NCBI RefSeq assembly: GCF_030818895.1
Contig: NZ_JAUTBA010000001.1
Coordinates: 5,084,001 to 5,148,000, forward strand
Direction: 5' to 3'
Length of the DNA stretch: 64,000 nucleotides
Origin: Sphingobacterium zeae
Lineage (GTDB): Bacteria > Bacteroidota > Bacteroidia > Sphingobacteriales > Sphingobacteriaceae
Shown here: piece by piece, positions 54,726 to 63,672 of the stretch
Numbering within the stretch: the stretch's first letter is position 1
Layout of the letters: each line of letters begins with the position of its first letter
The notes under the pieces: generated by a model
What the model saw: the letters and a program-made list of their open reading frames with translations, nothing else
What the model was told of the DNA's origin: nothing
Databases searched by the model: none
Program-made: the position numbers and the translations under genes

Positions 54726-55946
54726 TTATTTGGAACCAATAATAGGAATAATGCTCAATTCCTTCAGTTTGGCTTTATTGCTATAATCATATTGATGTAC
54801 ACCTTTTTCTGCAACAACGATTAGTGATTTTGATCCGGCGATCACATCTATGCTCGTCAGTTCTTTTTTAGTTTCGAGAAGCTTATTGCCTATTTGGCTG
54901 ACATCACTGGCATCGAATGACTTCAATCCGAATTTTCCTTCACAAACATATAAGGTTTGGTCTGAGAGCGCCAAGCCATGGGGATTCTCCAACGTGAAGG
55001 TATTTTTTAACATCGGTTTTGTCAGGTCTTGGATGTCGATAACTTCCAATAGATTCTGCTGTCCACCACATACTACGCCAGCCCGCAAAGTTACAAAGGC
55101 ATATTTCTCGTTAACTACCACAGGATCACAAGCACGAATATGCGAATAACGCGACAGCTCTACGGGAGCCGATGCTGTGGTGATATCATAAATCACCATG
55201 CCTGTATTGGACCCTATAAATAGGCTGTTTTTAAAAGGAAAAATTGTTTCGATACCAGGGCCTATCTTTATGTCCTTTACATAGGCAGGTTGACTTGCAT
55301 TCTGTACATTAAAAAGGTGTAATGTCGTTTGATCTACAGCATATAAATGTTTATTAGCAATGGTAAATCGCGCCATAGATCCGCCCTGCCCCGATCCCGA
55401 ATTGGTCTCGTAATAAACATTATCTTTTCGGTCATAGGGTGAATATTTATCTTTTTGGCTATAGCTTACAAGACTATCTCGGTATCCTGTAATGATGCGA
55501 TCTGTAGTATTATTGATGTAATCCATTTCAAGCAAGACCTTAAACACATCCTTATTTCGTGTCAATAACTTGGGTGACGCTGGATTTTCCAGATCGAAGG
55601 TCAACAGATCTGTAAAACTATCAGCATACAGCTTTCCATCCAGAACCGCAAGATCCACATTTCCAGGAATACTTAAGAACGCCACCGCCAGAGGTTTTGA
55701 CGGATCTACATTATTAAAGATATGGATACCTTTCCCTGGTTCATTGATTAACAAATAATCTTGATAAAGATAGATCTTTCCAGCTTGAACAATAGCGGTA
55801 GGGCCGCTTACGGGATTCGCTTTAGCCCGTATACTTTCCATTGTTTCAAATATTGGCACGCGAGCCAGATACATTCCCTTACTTTCGATCTTATCACAGC
55901 TCGCAAGCGCTATACAACTCAATAAGATAATCCAAATTCTTTTCAT
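54726..55946 (-). CDS. LVIVD-repeat lipoprotein, beta-propeller
   Basis: 406 residues. Lipoprotein signal MKRIWIILLSCIALASC. Repeated blocks of the LVIVD type (GIHIFNNVDPSKPLAVAFLSIPG, DLLTFDLENPASPKLLTR, TLHLFNVQNASQPAYVKDI, GMVIYDITTASAPVELSRY, LLEVIDIQDLTKPMLKN) suggest a propeller exposed at the cell surface or periplasm. Role unknown; the barrel protein downstream may be its partner. Confidence 0.85.
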   Translation of the reverse strand: MKRIWIILLSCIALASCDKIESKGMYLARVPIFETMESIRAKANPVSGPTAIVQAGKIYLYQDYLLINEPGKGIHIFNNVDPSKPLAVAFLSIPGNVDLAVLDGKLYADSFTDLLTFDLENPASPKLLTRNKDVFKVLLEMDYINNTTDRIITGYRDSLVSYSQKDKYSPYDRKDNVYYETNSGSGQGGSMARFTIANKHLYAVDQTTLHLFNVQNASQPAYVKDIKIGPGIETIFPFKNSLFIGSNTGMVIYDITTASAPVELSRYSHIRACDPVVVNEKYAFVTLRAGVVCGGQQNLLEVIDIQDLTKPMLKNTFTLENPHGLALSDQTLYVCEGKFGLKSFDASDVSQIGNKLLETKKELTSIDVIAGSKSLIVVAEKGVHQYDYSNKAKLKELSIIPIIGSK

Positions 55947-56069
55947 AAAATATAACTATGAGGTCAATTAAGTTTATAATCTCTATAGTTAACGATATAC
56001 TTATGAATTCGCTACAAACAATCTATATTTTTTTTCTACCTGGATAGTTTGCTTTTCCGGATCAATCTT

Positions 56070-56972
56070 CTATAAATGACATTCCCAGACTTTAACGAGT
56101 TTGTCATCGCTCACACTAAAGAAATATTTCCCATCTTCAGACCATACTCCCGCATTTACAGATAAATGATGGCCATCCTGCATTTTCTCTCGACTCATAT
56201 TTTTCAATAAGGCAAAGTCATCTGCTGACCAGAATTTTAACGATTTATCCCGACTGACGGTTGTAAAAATCGGCGCTTTAGGATGGGGATATATACCGTA
56301 TACGGTAAAAAGATGAGGTACAAAGGAAAAATTACTCGTCAATTGATTTGGGTCTGAAATCACCAATTGTGCATCCCGTCCACCACTTAGCAATTTATTA
56401 TCGATAAAAGCCAAAGACGTGGCGGGCATACTATGCAATTTTGAATTAGTAATCATATGAAAGTCGGCACTGTCCAATAGATAAACTTGTCCATCTTTAT
56501 CGGCCAAAGCTATTCTTCCAAGTCCTTCATCGATTGCAATTGCCCGAATTGTTGTCGGGGATATACGTTTTTCGTAAATATTTTTATAGGTCTCCAAATT
56601 AACGACATACAATGTCCCTTCTTCACCCGCTGCCAGCAGTTCATTTTTCCAAGGCATATGGACCAATGAAAAGATCGCTTTGGCGCTTAGTTGTATGCTT
56701 GCGACAAGCTTTTGCTCCTCTACATGTACAAAAAGCAGCTTACCTTCGCGCAACGCGATGGCCAGAATCGGTGTTCCCGCTATCATCCGTAAAGCGTAAA
56801 CCGATGAACTAACCGCACATAGAATGCGTTTAAACGCATTACTCTCCACGTCCCATTCAACAACGCCTTTATCGTTACCACCTGTAAAAAAGGTATTTGC
56901 ATCATAACCTTTCTCAACACAGAAAATAGGGTTCTGATGTCCTGGTAACGTCGATTTCAATGTAATATCCAT
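56070..56972 (-). CDS. WD40-repeat protein, cytosolic
   Basis: 300 residues, no signal peptide. About seven WD-type repeats can be traced (LPGHQNPIFCVEKGYDANTFFTGGNDKGVVEWDVES at the start, DKSLKFWSADDF and DDKLVKVWECHL at the end), enough for one seven-bladed propeller. Probably a scaffold; partner unknown. Lies between the his operon and the LVIVD gene on the same strand. Confidence 0.88.
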   Translation of the reverse strand: MDITLKSTLPGHQNPIFCVEKGYDANTFFTGGNDKGVVEWDVESNAFKRILCAVSSSVYALRMIAGTPILAIALREGKLLFVHVEEQKLVASIQLSAKAIFSLVHMPWKNELLAAGEEGTLYVVNLETYKNIYEKRISPTTIRAIAIDEGLGRIALADKDGQVYLLDSADFHMITNSKLHSMPATSLAFIDNKLLSGGRDAQLVISDPNQLTSNFSFVPHLFTVYGIYPHPKAPIFTTVSRDKSLKFWSADDFALLKNMSREKMQDGHHLSVNAGVWSEDGKYFFSVSDDKLVKVWECHL

Positions 56973-57116
56973 AGTTATTTCGCTAAAACTCCTTCTCTAT
57001 CCAGATCGCATAGTTCATATCCATTTTATATGCAATAGGATTAAATTTTCCGCCGACCGAACTGTGGATCCAGTAAAGATCAATACAGCAATACGTATTG
57101 TTAGCCCGTAGAAACA

Positions 57117-57152
57117 AGAAGTGCAGTATATCCACAAATATACTGCACTTCT
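57117..57152 (-). terminator. 15-bp hairpin at the end of the his operon
   Basis: AGAAGTGCAGTATAT (57117-57131) and its exact reverse complement (57138-57152) enclose a six-base loop, 80 bases past the hisIE stop. Only a short T-run follows on either strand, so termination is likely but not typical. A separate palindrome CAATACGTATTG is nearby (57091-57102 region). Confidence 0.6.
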
Positions 57153-57231
57153 GAGATTCTTTTGTCATCTTAGCTTAAAGCCTGCTGACCACTTTTGATT
57201 TTGTTCAACGGCAATCCCATTGCCCAAACAC

Positions 57232-57816
57232 CTATTGATGTCTGCTTTCTAGGTTTTTCGCAATTGTTTCTAAAGAAAATCCTTTTTCCCGCAACAATAC
57301 GATCAAATGAAACAATAAGTCTGAAGTCTCGTTGATAAAATCAGTATCAGTTTCGGTCAAAGCTGCAATGACTGTTTCAACCGCTTCCTCACCCACCTTT
57401 TGGGCAATCTTATTGATCCCACGAGAACGCAGACGGTTAACATAAGATTCGTCTGACGGATGCGCATACCGATTGTTAACAATGCGCTCTAGCTCCAACA
57501 GAAAATTTTGATTAAAATCTGTACTGAAACAACTTCTGCTCCCAGTGTGACAAGTAGGCCCCATTGGGTCTGCTTTAATTAAAACGGTATCTTTATCGCA
57601 ATCAATATGAATGCTTTTTACATTCAAAAAGTTACCACTGTCTTCACCCTTTGTCCAAAGGCGATTTTTGCTTCGGGAGAAAAACGTGACACGTTTCTCT
57701 GCTTGAGTCTTCTGCCAAGCTTCCTCATTCATATAGCCCAACATCAAGACTTCCAACGTTTGGAAGTCCTGCACAATCACTGGAACAAGGCCGTCACTTT
57801 TTGCAAAATCTAACAT
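57232..57816 (-). CDS. hisI: bifunctional phosphoribosyl-AMP cyclohydrolase / phosphoribosyl-ATP pyrophosphatase
   Basis: 194 residues, HisIE fusion. HisI part at about 1-105 (LMLGYMNEEAWQKT, FSRSKNRLWTKGEDSGN, the zinc-binding DCDKD and CHTGSRSCF); HisE part at about 110-194 (RINK-IAQKVGEEAVETVIAAL, ETSDLLFHLIVLL). Catalyses the second and third steps of histidine synthesis. Last gene of the minus-strand his operon. Confidence 0.95.
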   Translation of the reverse strand: MLDFAKSDGLVPVIVQDFQTLEVLMLGYMNEEAWQKTQAEKRVTFFSRSKNRLWTKGEDSGNFLNVKSIHIDCDKDTVLIKADPMGPTCHTGSRSCFSTDFNQNFLLELERIVNNRYAHPSDESYVNRLRSRGINKIAQKVGEEAVETVIAALTETDTDFINETSDLLFHLIVLLREKGFSLETIAKNLESRHQ

Positions 57817-57940
57817 GATTTTAGTATTTCAATTTTTAATTATTTTCGAAGAGCCATGAGCTCTCGTTTAATTTCTCAGGACTTTATTCAGCAAGTCTAT
57901 GACGTACTGCTCTTTGATTATTAGTCTTCAATCCTGTTTT

Positions 57941-58693
57941 CTATCGTACGACAATTCCATTTTGCTGCAACGTAGCTTTAAGATCCGGAATCAATATTTC
58001 GCCATAGTGGAAGACAGAAGCCGCCAAAGCAGCATCTACATTAGCGTGTTGAAAAACATCCACAAAATGCTGTTGATTACCGGCACCGCCAGAAGCTATA
58101 AGCGGAATATGAATCTGATCATTTATGGTTTTTAAGAAGCCATTATCAAAGCCATTTTTTGTACCATCATGATCCATCGATGTGAGCAAAATCTCTCCTG
58201 CCCCTCGCTCCTGTGCCTCCATGATCCATTCCGATGTATTCAACTCGGTCTTTATACGTCCACCGCTCAAGTACACAAAATTTTGTCCTTCAATAGATCG
58301 GGTATCTACTGCTACTACGACGAATTGTGCGCCAAAAGCAGCTGCCATTTCATTAATCAAAGCCGGATTACGTACCGCGGCTGAATTGATGGAAATCTTA
58401 TCAGCACCCGCATTTAATAAAATTTCCGCATCTTTAATTTCATTGATCCCCCCCCCGATTGTAAAAGGAATATTGACTTGACGTGCGACTGCTTTGACTA
58501 AATCAATCGTTGTTTTACGTCTTTCATGGGTCGCTGTAATATCCAGGAAAACGAGTTCATCAGCTCCCTGTTGAGAATACTCATAGGCTAGCTCAACAGG
58601 ATCACCCGCATCACGCAAGTCTACGAAATTGACGCCTTTTACAGTTCGCCCATCTTTAACATCTAAACACGGAATAATACGTTTTGCAAGCAT
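57941..58693 (-). CDS. hisF: imidazole glycerol phosphate synthase cyclase subunit HisF
   Basis: 250 residues, TIM barrel. MLAKRIIPCLDVKDGRTVKGVNF (catalytic Asp11), phosphate sites GGGI and ASGGAGN, second catalytic Asp in LTSMDHDGTKNGFD. Works with HisH to make imidazole glycerol phosphate and AICAR. One base after hisA. Confidence 0.96.
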   Translation of the reverse strand: MLAKRIIPCLDVKDGRTVKGVNFVDLRDAGDPVELAYEYSQQGADELVFLDITATHERRKTTIDLVKAVARQVNIPFTIGGGINEIKDAEILLNAGADKISINSAAVRNPALINEMAAAFGAQFVVVAVDTRSIEGQNFVYLSGGRIKTELNTSEWIMEAQERGAGEILLTSMDHDGTKNGFDNGFLKTINDQIHIPLIASGGAGNQQHFVDVFQHANVDAALAASVFHYGEILIPDLKATLQQNGIVVR

Positions 58694-58694
58694 G

Positions 58695-59447
58695 CTAAAA
58701 TCTGATTAACGATTTTAAATTCCAATCTTTGATTTCATCGATCGAGATTCTATTTTCATAGATTGCCTTTCCAACAACTACAGATTCTACTCCACCCAAT
58801 TCCTGAAGTTTCTGAATATCATCCATTGAACTGATTCCACCAGAAGCAATGAGCTTGATAATTGGAGAATGGCTCAACAACTTTTGGTACAATTCAACAC
58901 CAGCACCGCCCAATTTACCATCTTTACTAATATCGGTACATAAGAACCTAAAGAATCCCAATACCAAACATTTATCGATATACTCGATCAGTTTAATTGG
59001 CGAGCTTTCCAACCAGCCCGAATATTTAATAACCTCATCCAATACGTCAATTGCTATTACAATGTGATCCGCATACTTCACTTTCCCTTCGTTCAAGGTA
59101 GCCAGTTCCTCCAGGAAAGAAGGATTTGTAATCGCCTGTGTTCCCACAATGACACGGTAAACACCCGCATCGACCAGTTCCTTTACCTTTTCTATACTTC
59201 TAACACCACCTCCATATTGAATTTTCATTTCTGTTTTCTGGATGATATCAAATAGGTAGGCCTGATTGCTGAAGTCTCCTTTTGCTCCGTTTAAATCAAT
59301 GATATGAACCAACTCAGTACCATTTGCATGATAGTTTTCGATCTGCTCTTCTAAGCTGATTGCATACGTTGTGACGTCGTCATAGTTGCCTTCTCTCAGG
59401 CGGACAACCTTTTTGTCCAAAACGTCTATTGCTGGAATGATATACAT
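58695..59447 (-). CDS. hisA: phosphoribosylformimino-AICAR ribotide isomerase HisA
   Basis: 250 residues, TIM barrel. MYIIPAIDVLDKKVVRLREGNYDDVTTY with the catalytic Asp8, phosphate sites GGGVRS and ASGGISS, and the second Asp in CTDISKDGKLGG. Fourth step of histidine synthesis. Confidence 0.96.
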   Translation of the reverse strand: MYIIPAIDVLDKKVVRLREGNYDDVTTYAISLEEQIENYHANGTELVHIIDLNGAKGDFSNQAYLFDIIQKTEMKIQYGGGVRSIEKVKELVDAGVYRVIVGTQAITNPSFLEELATLNEGKVKYADHIVIAIDVLDEVIKYSGWLESSPIKLIEYIDKCLVLGFFRFLCTDISKDGKLGGAGVELYQKLLSHSPIIKLIASGGISSMDDIQKLQELGGVESVVVGKAIYENRISIDEIKDWNLKSLIRF

Positions 59448-59468
59448 AGTTGAATGTTTTTAGTCAAT

Positions 59469-60059
59469 TTAAATAGTTGAAAAATTGAGCAATAATTGCT
59501 CACCTGCTTTCCCGGATTTCTCGGGGTGAAATTGTACACCAAAGAAATTGTCTTTGGAAATTGCCGCTGAAAAGGGCTGCCCATAGACACATTTTGCAGC
59601 GGTATACCTGTCATCGAATTCAATGAAATACGAGTGGACAAAATAAAAATAAGTCTGATTTTGAATGTGCGCAAATAAAGGATTATTTGCTTGTACAGCA
59701 ACGCTATTCCACCCCATATGTGGGACTTTGCCAGCCATTTTGCTATCAAAATGAAGAGTTTTCAAAGGAATTAACTTTAACATTTCTGCATTTCCCTCTT
59801 CTGAAAAGTCAGTTAGCAATTGCATTCCTACACAAATACCCAACACCGGCTTACGAAGCGCTTTGATAGCTGGTACGAGTCCCGACTCCTGCAATTTATC
59901 CATCGCTGCCCCCGCATGCCCGACTCCTGGGATGATAATCCGATCGTACTGATCGATCTCCTCCGCCGTATTGATCATCCCATAGGAGAGTCCTACCCGA
60001 TCTAACGCCGCTGTTAAGGAAAAAATATTCCCTGCACCATAATTAATAATTCCTATCAT
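59469..60059 (-). CDS. hisH: imidazole glycerol phosphate synthase glutaminase subunit HisH
   Basis: 196 residues from ATG 60059 (MIGIINYGAGNIFSL), one base after the hisB stop; the frame extends 15 codons upstream into hisB, which is not used. Glutamine amidotransferase triad: Cys in GICVGMQLL, and His/Glu in GVQFHPEKSG. Supplies ammonia to HisF. Confidence 0.95.
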   Translation of the reverse strand: MIGIINYGAGNIFSLTAALDRVGLSYGMINTAEEIDQYDRIIIPGVGHAGAAMDKLQESGLVPAIKALRKPVLGICVGMQLLTDFSEEGNAEMLKLIPLKTLHFDSKMAGKVPHMGWNSVAVQANNPLFAHIQNQTYFYFVHSYFIEFDDRYTAAKCVYGQPFSAAISKDNFFGVQFHPEKSGKAGEQLLLNFSTI

Positions 60060-60060
60060 T

Positions 60061-61200
60061 TTACAATACTCCCTTCGTACTTGGCAACTGCATGTGATCA
60101 GCATCGCGTCTCACTGCTTTCTTGATGGATTTAGCAAATGCTTTAAAGATTGCTTCGATCTTGTGATGCTCATTTTCGCCTTCTGCTTTTATATTTAAAT
60201 TCGATCGCGAAGCGTCCGAAAACGATTTAAAGAAATGGAAAAACATCTCTGTAGGCATATCTCCAATTTTTTCCCGTTTAAATGCGGCATCCCATACAAT
60301 CCAGTTTCGACCACCGAAATCCAATGCAACCTGAGCCAAACAATCATCCATCGGCAATGTATACGAATAACGTTCAATACCCCGCTTATCACCAAGGGCT
60401 TTTAAAAATACCTCCCCCAAAGCGATACCTGTATCTTCTATCGTATGATGTTCGTCTATATGCAGATCCCCTTTTGCTTTTATCGTCAAGTCTAATGCCC
60501 CATGCCGAGCCAATTGATCCAACATATGGTCAAAAAATGGCAATCCTGTATCAATGTCAGACTTACCTGAACCATCCAAGTTCAAATGAATGAAAATATC
60601 TGTTTCATTAGTCTTACGATGATGTTCGGCGGTACGCGTGCCCAATTTAAGAAATTCATATACGGTCTTCCAATCTGTTGTTTCTAAAGCTATAACAGTT
60701 GAATCGATCGCTAAGTTTTCCAATGCACCTAATTGATCATTGGCGCGGAGCCAGATTGCCTTAGCCCCAAGATTTTGTGCCAGTTTAACATCGTTTACAC
60801 GATCACCAATAACAAAAGACTGGCTCAAATCATATCTTGATGCATCAAAATAATCCCCCAACATGCCTATCCCCGGTTTACGCGTGTCCGCATTTTCATG
60901 TGGAAAAGTTTTATCGATATGCTCTTTGGCAAATACCACCCCTTCTCCTGCAAACGTATTGAGCACAAAATGATGGACTGGCCAGAAATTCTCTTCCGGA
61001 TGGGAAGAAGTTCCTAAACCATCTTGGTTCGAAACCAAGATCAATTCGAAATCCAGTTCCTTTGCGATACGTGGCAGATACTGCAAGGCACCGGGATAGA
61101 ATTTTAATTTGGCAAAAGAATCGATTTGTTCATCTTCTGGTTCCAAAATTAATGTTCCGTCTCGGTCTATAAACAGTACACGTTTTAAGTTATCAGGCAT
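60061..61200 (-). CDS. hisB: bifunctional histidinol-phosphatase / imidazoleglycerol-phosphate dehydratase
   Basis: 379 residues. HAD phosphatase half (about 1-170; VLFIDRDGTLILEP, ILVSNQDGLGT, GDRVNDVKLA) and dehydratase half (about 185-379; TDIFIHLNLDGSGKSDIDTGLPFFDHMLDQLARHG, DEHHTIEDTGIALG, ENEHHKIEAIFKAFA). Fusion as in enterobacteria and many Bacteroidota. Confidence 0.96.
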   Translation of the reverse strand: MPDNLKRVLFIDRDGTLILEPEDEQIDSFAKLKFYPGALQYLPRIAKELDFELILVSNQDGLGTSSHPEENFWPVHHFVLNTFAGEGVVFAKEHIDKTFPHENADTRKPGIGMLGDYFDASRYDLSQSFVIGDRVNDVKLAQNLGAKAIWLRANDQLGALENLAIDSTVIALETTDWKTVYEFLKLGTRTAEHHRKTNETDIFIHLNLDGSGKSDIDTGLPFFDHMLDQLARHGALDLTIKAKGDLHIDEHHTIEDTGIALGEVFLKALGDKRGIERYSYTLPMDDCLAQVALDFGGRNWIVWDAAFKREKIGDMPTEMFFHFFKSFSDASRSNLNIKAEGENEHHKIEAIFKAFAKSIKKAVRRDADHMQLPSTKGVL

Positions 61201-61204
61201 AGTA

Positions 61205-62263
61205 TTATTTATTGATTTGATTAAGTTTTTCTAATAATGTTTGATTTTCAGCCGGTGTGCCAACCGTGATCCGCAAACATCCCTCACATAATTCGACTTT
61301 AGATCGATCCCTCACGATGATTCCATATTGAACCAAGTAATCGTAAACTTCCCGAGGTTGATCCATTTTGACCAAAATAAAGTTAGCATCGGAAGGTGTG
61401 ATATGCTGTACATAATCCAGTTCAAGCAGTTCGCGCACGATTTTTTCGCGCTCAGCTACGGTTTCTTTTATCCAGTCATTGACTTGATCCACCTGATCTA
61501 AAGCTTCCAGTACAATATCTTGTGTGGCCTGGTTAATGTTATATGGAGGTTTAATTTTATTATAAACAGCGATTACCTCTTTACTCGCAAAAGCCATACC
61601 CAAGCGTAAGGCGGCTAAGCCCCAGGCTTTGGACAATGTCTGCAACACAACTAAATTGGGATATTCTGCCAATTCTTGTGTAAATGATTTTACAGCGGAA
61701 AAATTGATATAAGCTTCGTCCACAATCACCAGCCCCTGAAAATTATTCAGGATCGTTTCAATGTCCTGACGACGGATTGAGTTTCCGGTTGGGTTATTCG
61801 GAGAACAGATAAAAATCAATTTCGTATGGGCGTCTATTGCATTGGCAATACCCTCCAAATCCAATTGATAATCTGCGGTGAGGTTGACTTTCCTGCAGGC
61901 TACATCATTGATGTTGGCAGAAACTTCATACATACCATAGGTTGGTGGAACTAAAATCACATTATCCACACCTGGCGTACAAAAAGCACGATATAAAATA
62001 TCAATTGCTTCATCGCTTCCATTTCCCAAAAAGATATTTTCTGCGGGTACGCCTTTTATTTTAGAAAGCTTTGCTTTGAGTTGATGTTGGAGAGGGTCTG
62101 GGTATCGGTTGTAATCATGGCTTAGTGGGGATCCAAAAGGATTTTCATTGGCATCGATCAATATAGATGCCTCCCCTTTAAATTCATCTCTTGCGGATGA
62201 ATAAGGTACGAGCTTCTTAATATTTTCCCGTAATAGGTTGTTTAAGTTGAATGGATTATCCAT
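61205..62263 (-). CDS. hisC: histidinol-phosphate aminotransferase HisC
   Basis: 352 residues, fold-type I PLP enzyme. LIDANENPFGSP at the N-terminus, GSDEAID, FICSPNNPTGNSI, VDEAYINFS and the PLP lysine in LQTLSKAWGLAALRLG. First his gene in this direction; the hisG and hisD genes that usually come before it are not present here. Confidence 0.96.
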   Translation of the reverse strand: MDNPFNLNNLLRENIKKLVPYSSARDEFKGEASILIDANENPFGSPLSHDYNRYPDPLQHQLKAKLSKIKGVPAENIFLGNGSDEAIDILYRAFCTPGVDNVILVPPTYGMYEVSANINDVACRKVNLTADYQLDLEGIANAIDAHTKLIFICSPNNPTGNSIRRQDIETILNNFQGLVIVDEAYINFSAVKSFTQELAEYPNLVVLQTLSKAWGLAALRLGMAFASKEVIAVYNKIKPPYNINQATQDIVLEALDQVDQVNDWIKETVAEREKIVRELLELDYVQHITPSDANFILVKMDQPREVYDYLVQYGIIVRDRSKVELCEGCLRITVGTPAENQTLLEKLNQINK

Positions 62264-62345
62264 TATAAAAAAATTAGAGCCGTAAACTTAGATAAATTGT
62301 TCATCATATGCAATATAATAAGCAATTATTCATCGGAGCGCTTAT

Positions 62346-63257
62346 TTATACTGAAAACCATTTCCCCTCTATCGAAAGCTCTGTATTGGGGAATACCGAC
62401 CTCGCTTCTTCCAATAGTGGATTTAAATCTCTATATCGTGCTGAGTAATGCCCCAAAAGTAATTTTTTGGCATGAGTTTCTTTCGCTATCTCGCCAGCTT
62501 CAAAGGCTGTTGTATGAAATGTCTCTTTAGCACGATCCACCATATCATGCAAGAATGTAGACTCATGATACATGAGATTTGCCTTCTGAACAAAAGGGAG
62601 ATAGTCTGCTGTACGTACCGTATCCGAACAATAGACATAGCTGCGCGAACGTGGTGCGGGGAGACTTAAATCATCTGCAGCATATACTTTGCCGCTTTCG
62701 TCGACATAATCCATCCCCTTTTTTATCATAGGATAATAAACGGTCGGAATATTTAAGGCCTGTACCACATCGGCAAGTAAAGTTCGTGCCCGCGGCCCCT
62801 CATCAAAGCGAAATCCCGTACAGGCAATCCGATGTCTCAGCGGGAATGTACTTACCTTTAATGTCCTATTCTCAAAAATAACACCCGGCGCGTCAGGTGA
62901 AATTGGATGAAAAACAAGATTATAGCGTAAAACTGTTTCAGAATGTAGAAACTGTAAGTCTAAAATTTCTTTTAACGCGGCAGGGCCATACAGATGGAGA
63001 TCACTTTTTCTGCCGACAAGGTGCATGGATGACAGCAAACCCACCAGGCCCAAATAATGATCTCCATGTAGATGGCTAATAAATATATGTCCGATACGAT
63101 TGCTCTTGATACCATATCTGCTGAGCTGCATCTGTGTGCCTTCTCCGCAATCGATCAAAAACAATTGCTCATTAAAGTTCAACACCTGGCTGGTCGGATG
63201 ACGATCAAACATGGGCGTTGCCGAGCTATTTCCTAATATCAGAACTTCAAACTTCAT
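62346..63257 (-). CDS. rnz: ribonuclease Z
   Basis: 303 residues from ATG 63257 (MKFEVLILGNSSATPMF); the frame extends 16 codons upstream into the STAS gene. Metallo-beta-lactamase motif SHLHGDHYLGL, YCSDT and the C-terminal LGHYSARY give the tRNase Z signature. Trims the 3' end of tRNA precursors. Overlaps or abuts the STAS gene. Confidence 0.95.
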   Translation of the reverse strand: MKFEVLILGNSSATPMFDRHPTSQVLNFNEQLFLIDCGEGTQMQLSRYGIKSNRIGHIFISHLHGDHYLGLVGLLSSMHLVGRKSDLHLYGPAALKEILDLQFLHSETVLRYNLVFHPISPDAPGVIFENRTLKVSTFPLRHRIACTGFRFDEGPRARTLLADVVQALNIPTVYYPMIKKGMDYVDESGKVYAADDLSLPAPRSRSYVYCSDTVRTADYLPFVQKANLMYHESTFLHDMVDRAKETFHTTAFEAGEIAKETHAKKLLLGHYSARYRDLNPLLEEARSVFPNTELSIEGKWFSV

Positions 63258-63258
63258 A

Positions 63259-63639
63259 TTAATCCTCAATCGCCCCCCGATACGCAGATTCCAGTTCGTG
63301 TGCAAAGATTAAATCCTCGGCAACCTTCAATGATGGTGCAATCTTTAGCGATTTATCTAAATGTGATACACGAACCATATCCATTAATGTAGGACAAAGA
63401 TTCACCAGAATAAATATGCCACCAACCGATTGACACAACCGATGTGCGAGTACCCCTAACCGGATGCCAACTTCGTCTGTTTTTTTAACATGAATCATAT
63501 CCAGCACAATATTTCGTTGTCCAATCGTATTCCGCAACAAAAACTCTCCTTTGAGTTTAGCTGCATTATCCGCATCTATCACATCGACATGTGGTTCTAT
63601 GACAATATAGCGATCGTGTTTATCAATGGTATACTTCAT
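63259..63639 (-). CDS. STAS-domain protein, anti-sigma-factor-antagonist-like
   Basis: 126 residues, a single STAS domain (YIVIEPHVDVIDADNAAKLKGEFLLRN, NIVLDMIHVKKTDEVGIRLGVLAHRLCQSVGGIFILVNL). The serine usually phosphorylated in SpoIIAA-like proteins is not evident (TDEVG in that place), so phospho-switching is doubtful. It is one base upstream of rnz, as in other Sphingobacteriaceae by appearance. Confidence 0.85.
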   Translation of the reverse strand: MKYTIDKHDRYIVIEPHVDVIDADNAAKLKGEFLLRNTIGQRNIVLDMIHVKKTDEVGIRLGVLAHRLCQSVGGIFILVNLCPTLMDMVRVSHLDKSLKIAPSLKVAEDLIFAHELESAYRGAIED

Positions 63640-63672
63640 GAGCTGATCTCCTTTATTTGAGGATACAATGTA

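Noticed and set aside
56983..57168. 61-codon minus-strand frame between hisIE and the WD40 gene
   Set aside because: It runs through the 15-bp hairpin at 57117-57152 that probably terminates the his operon; no family seen.
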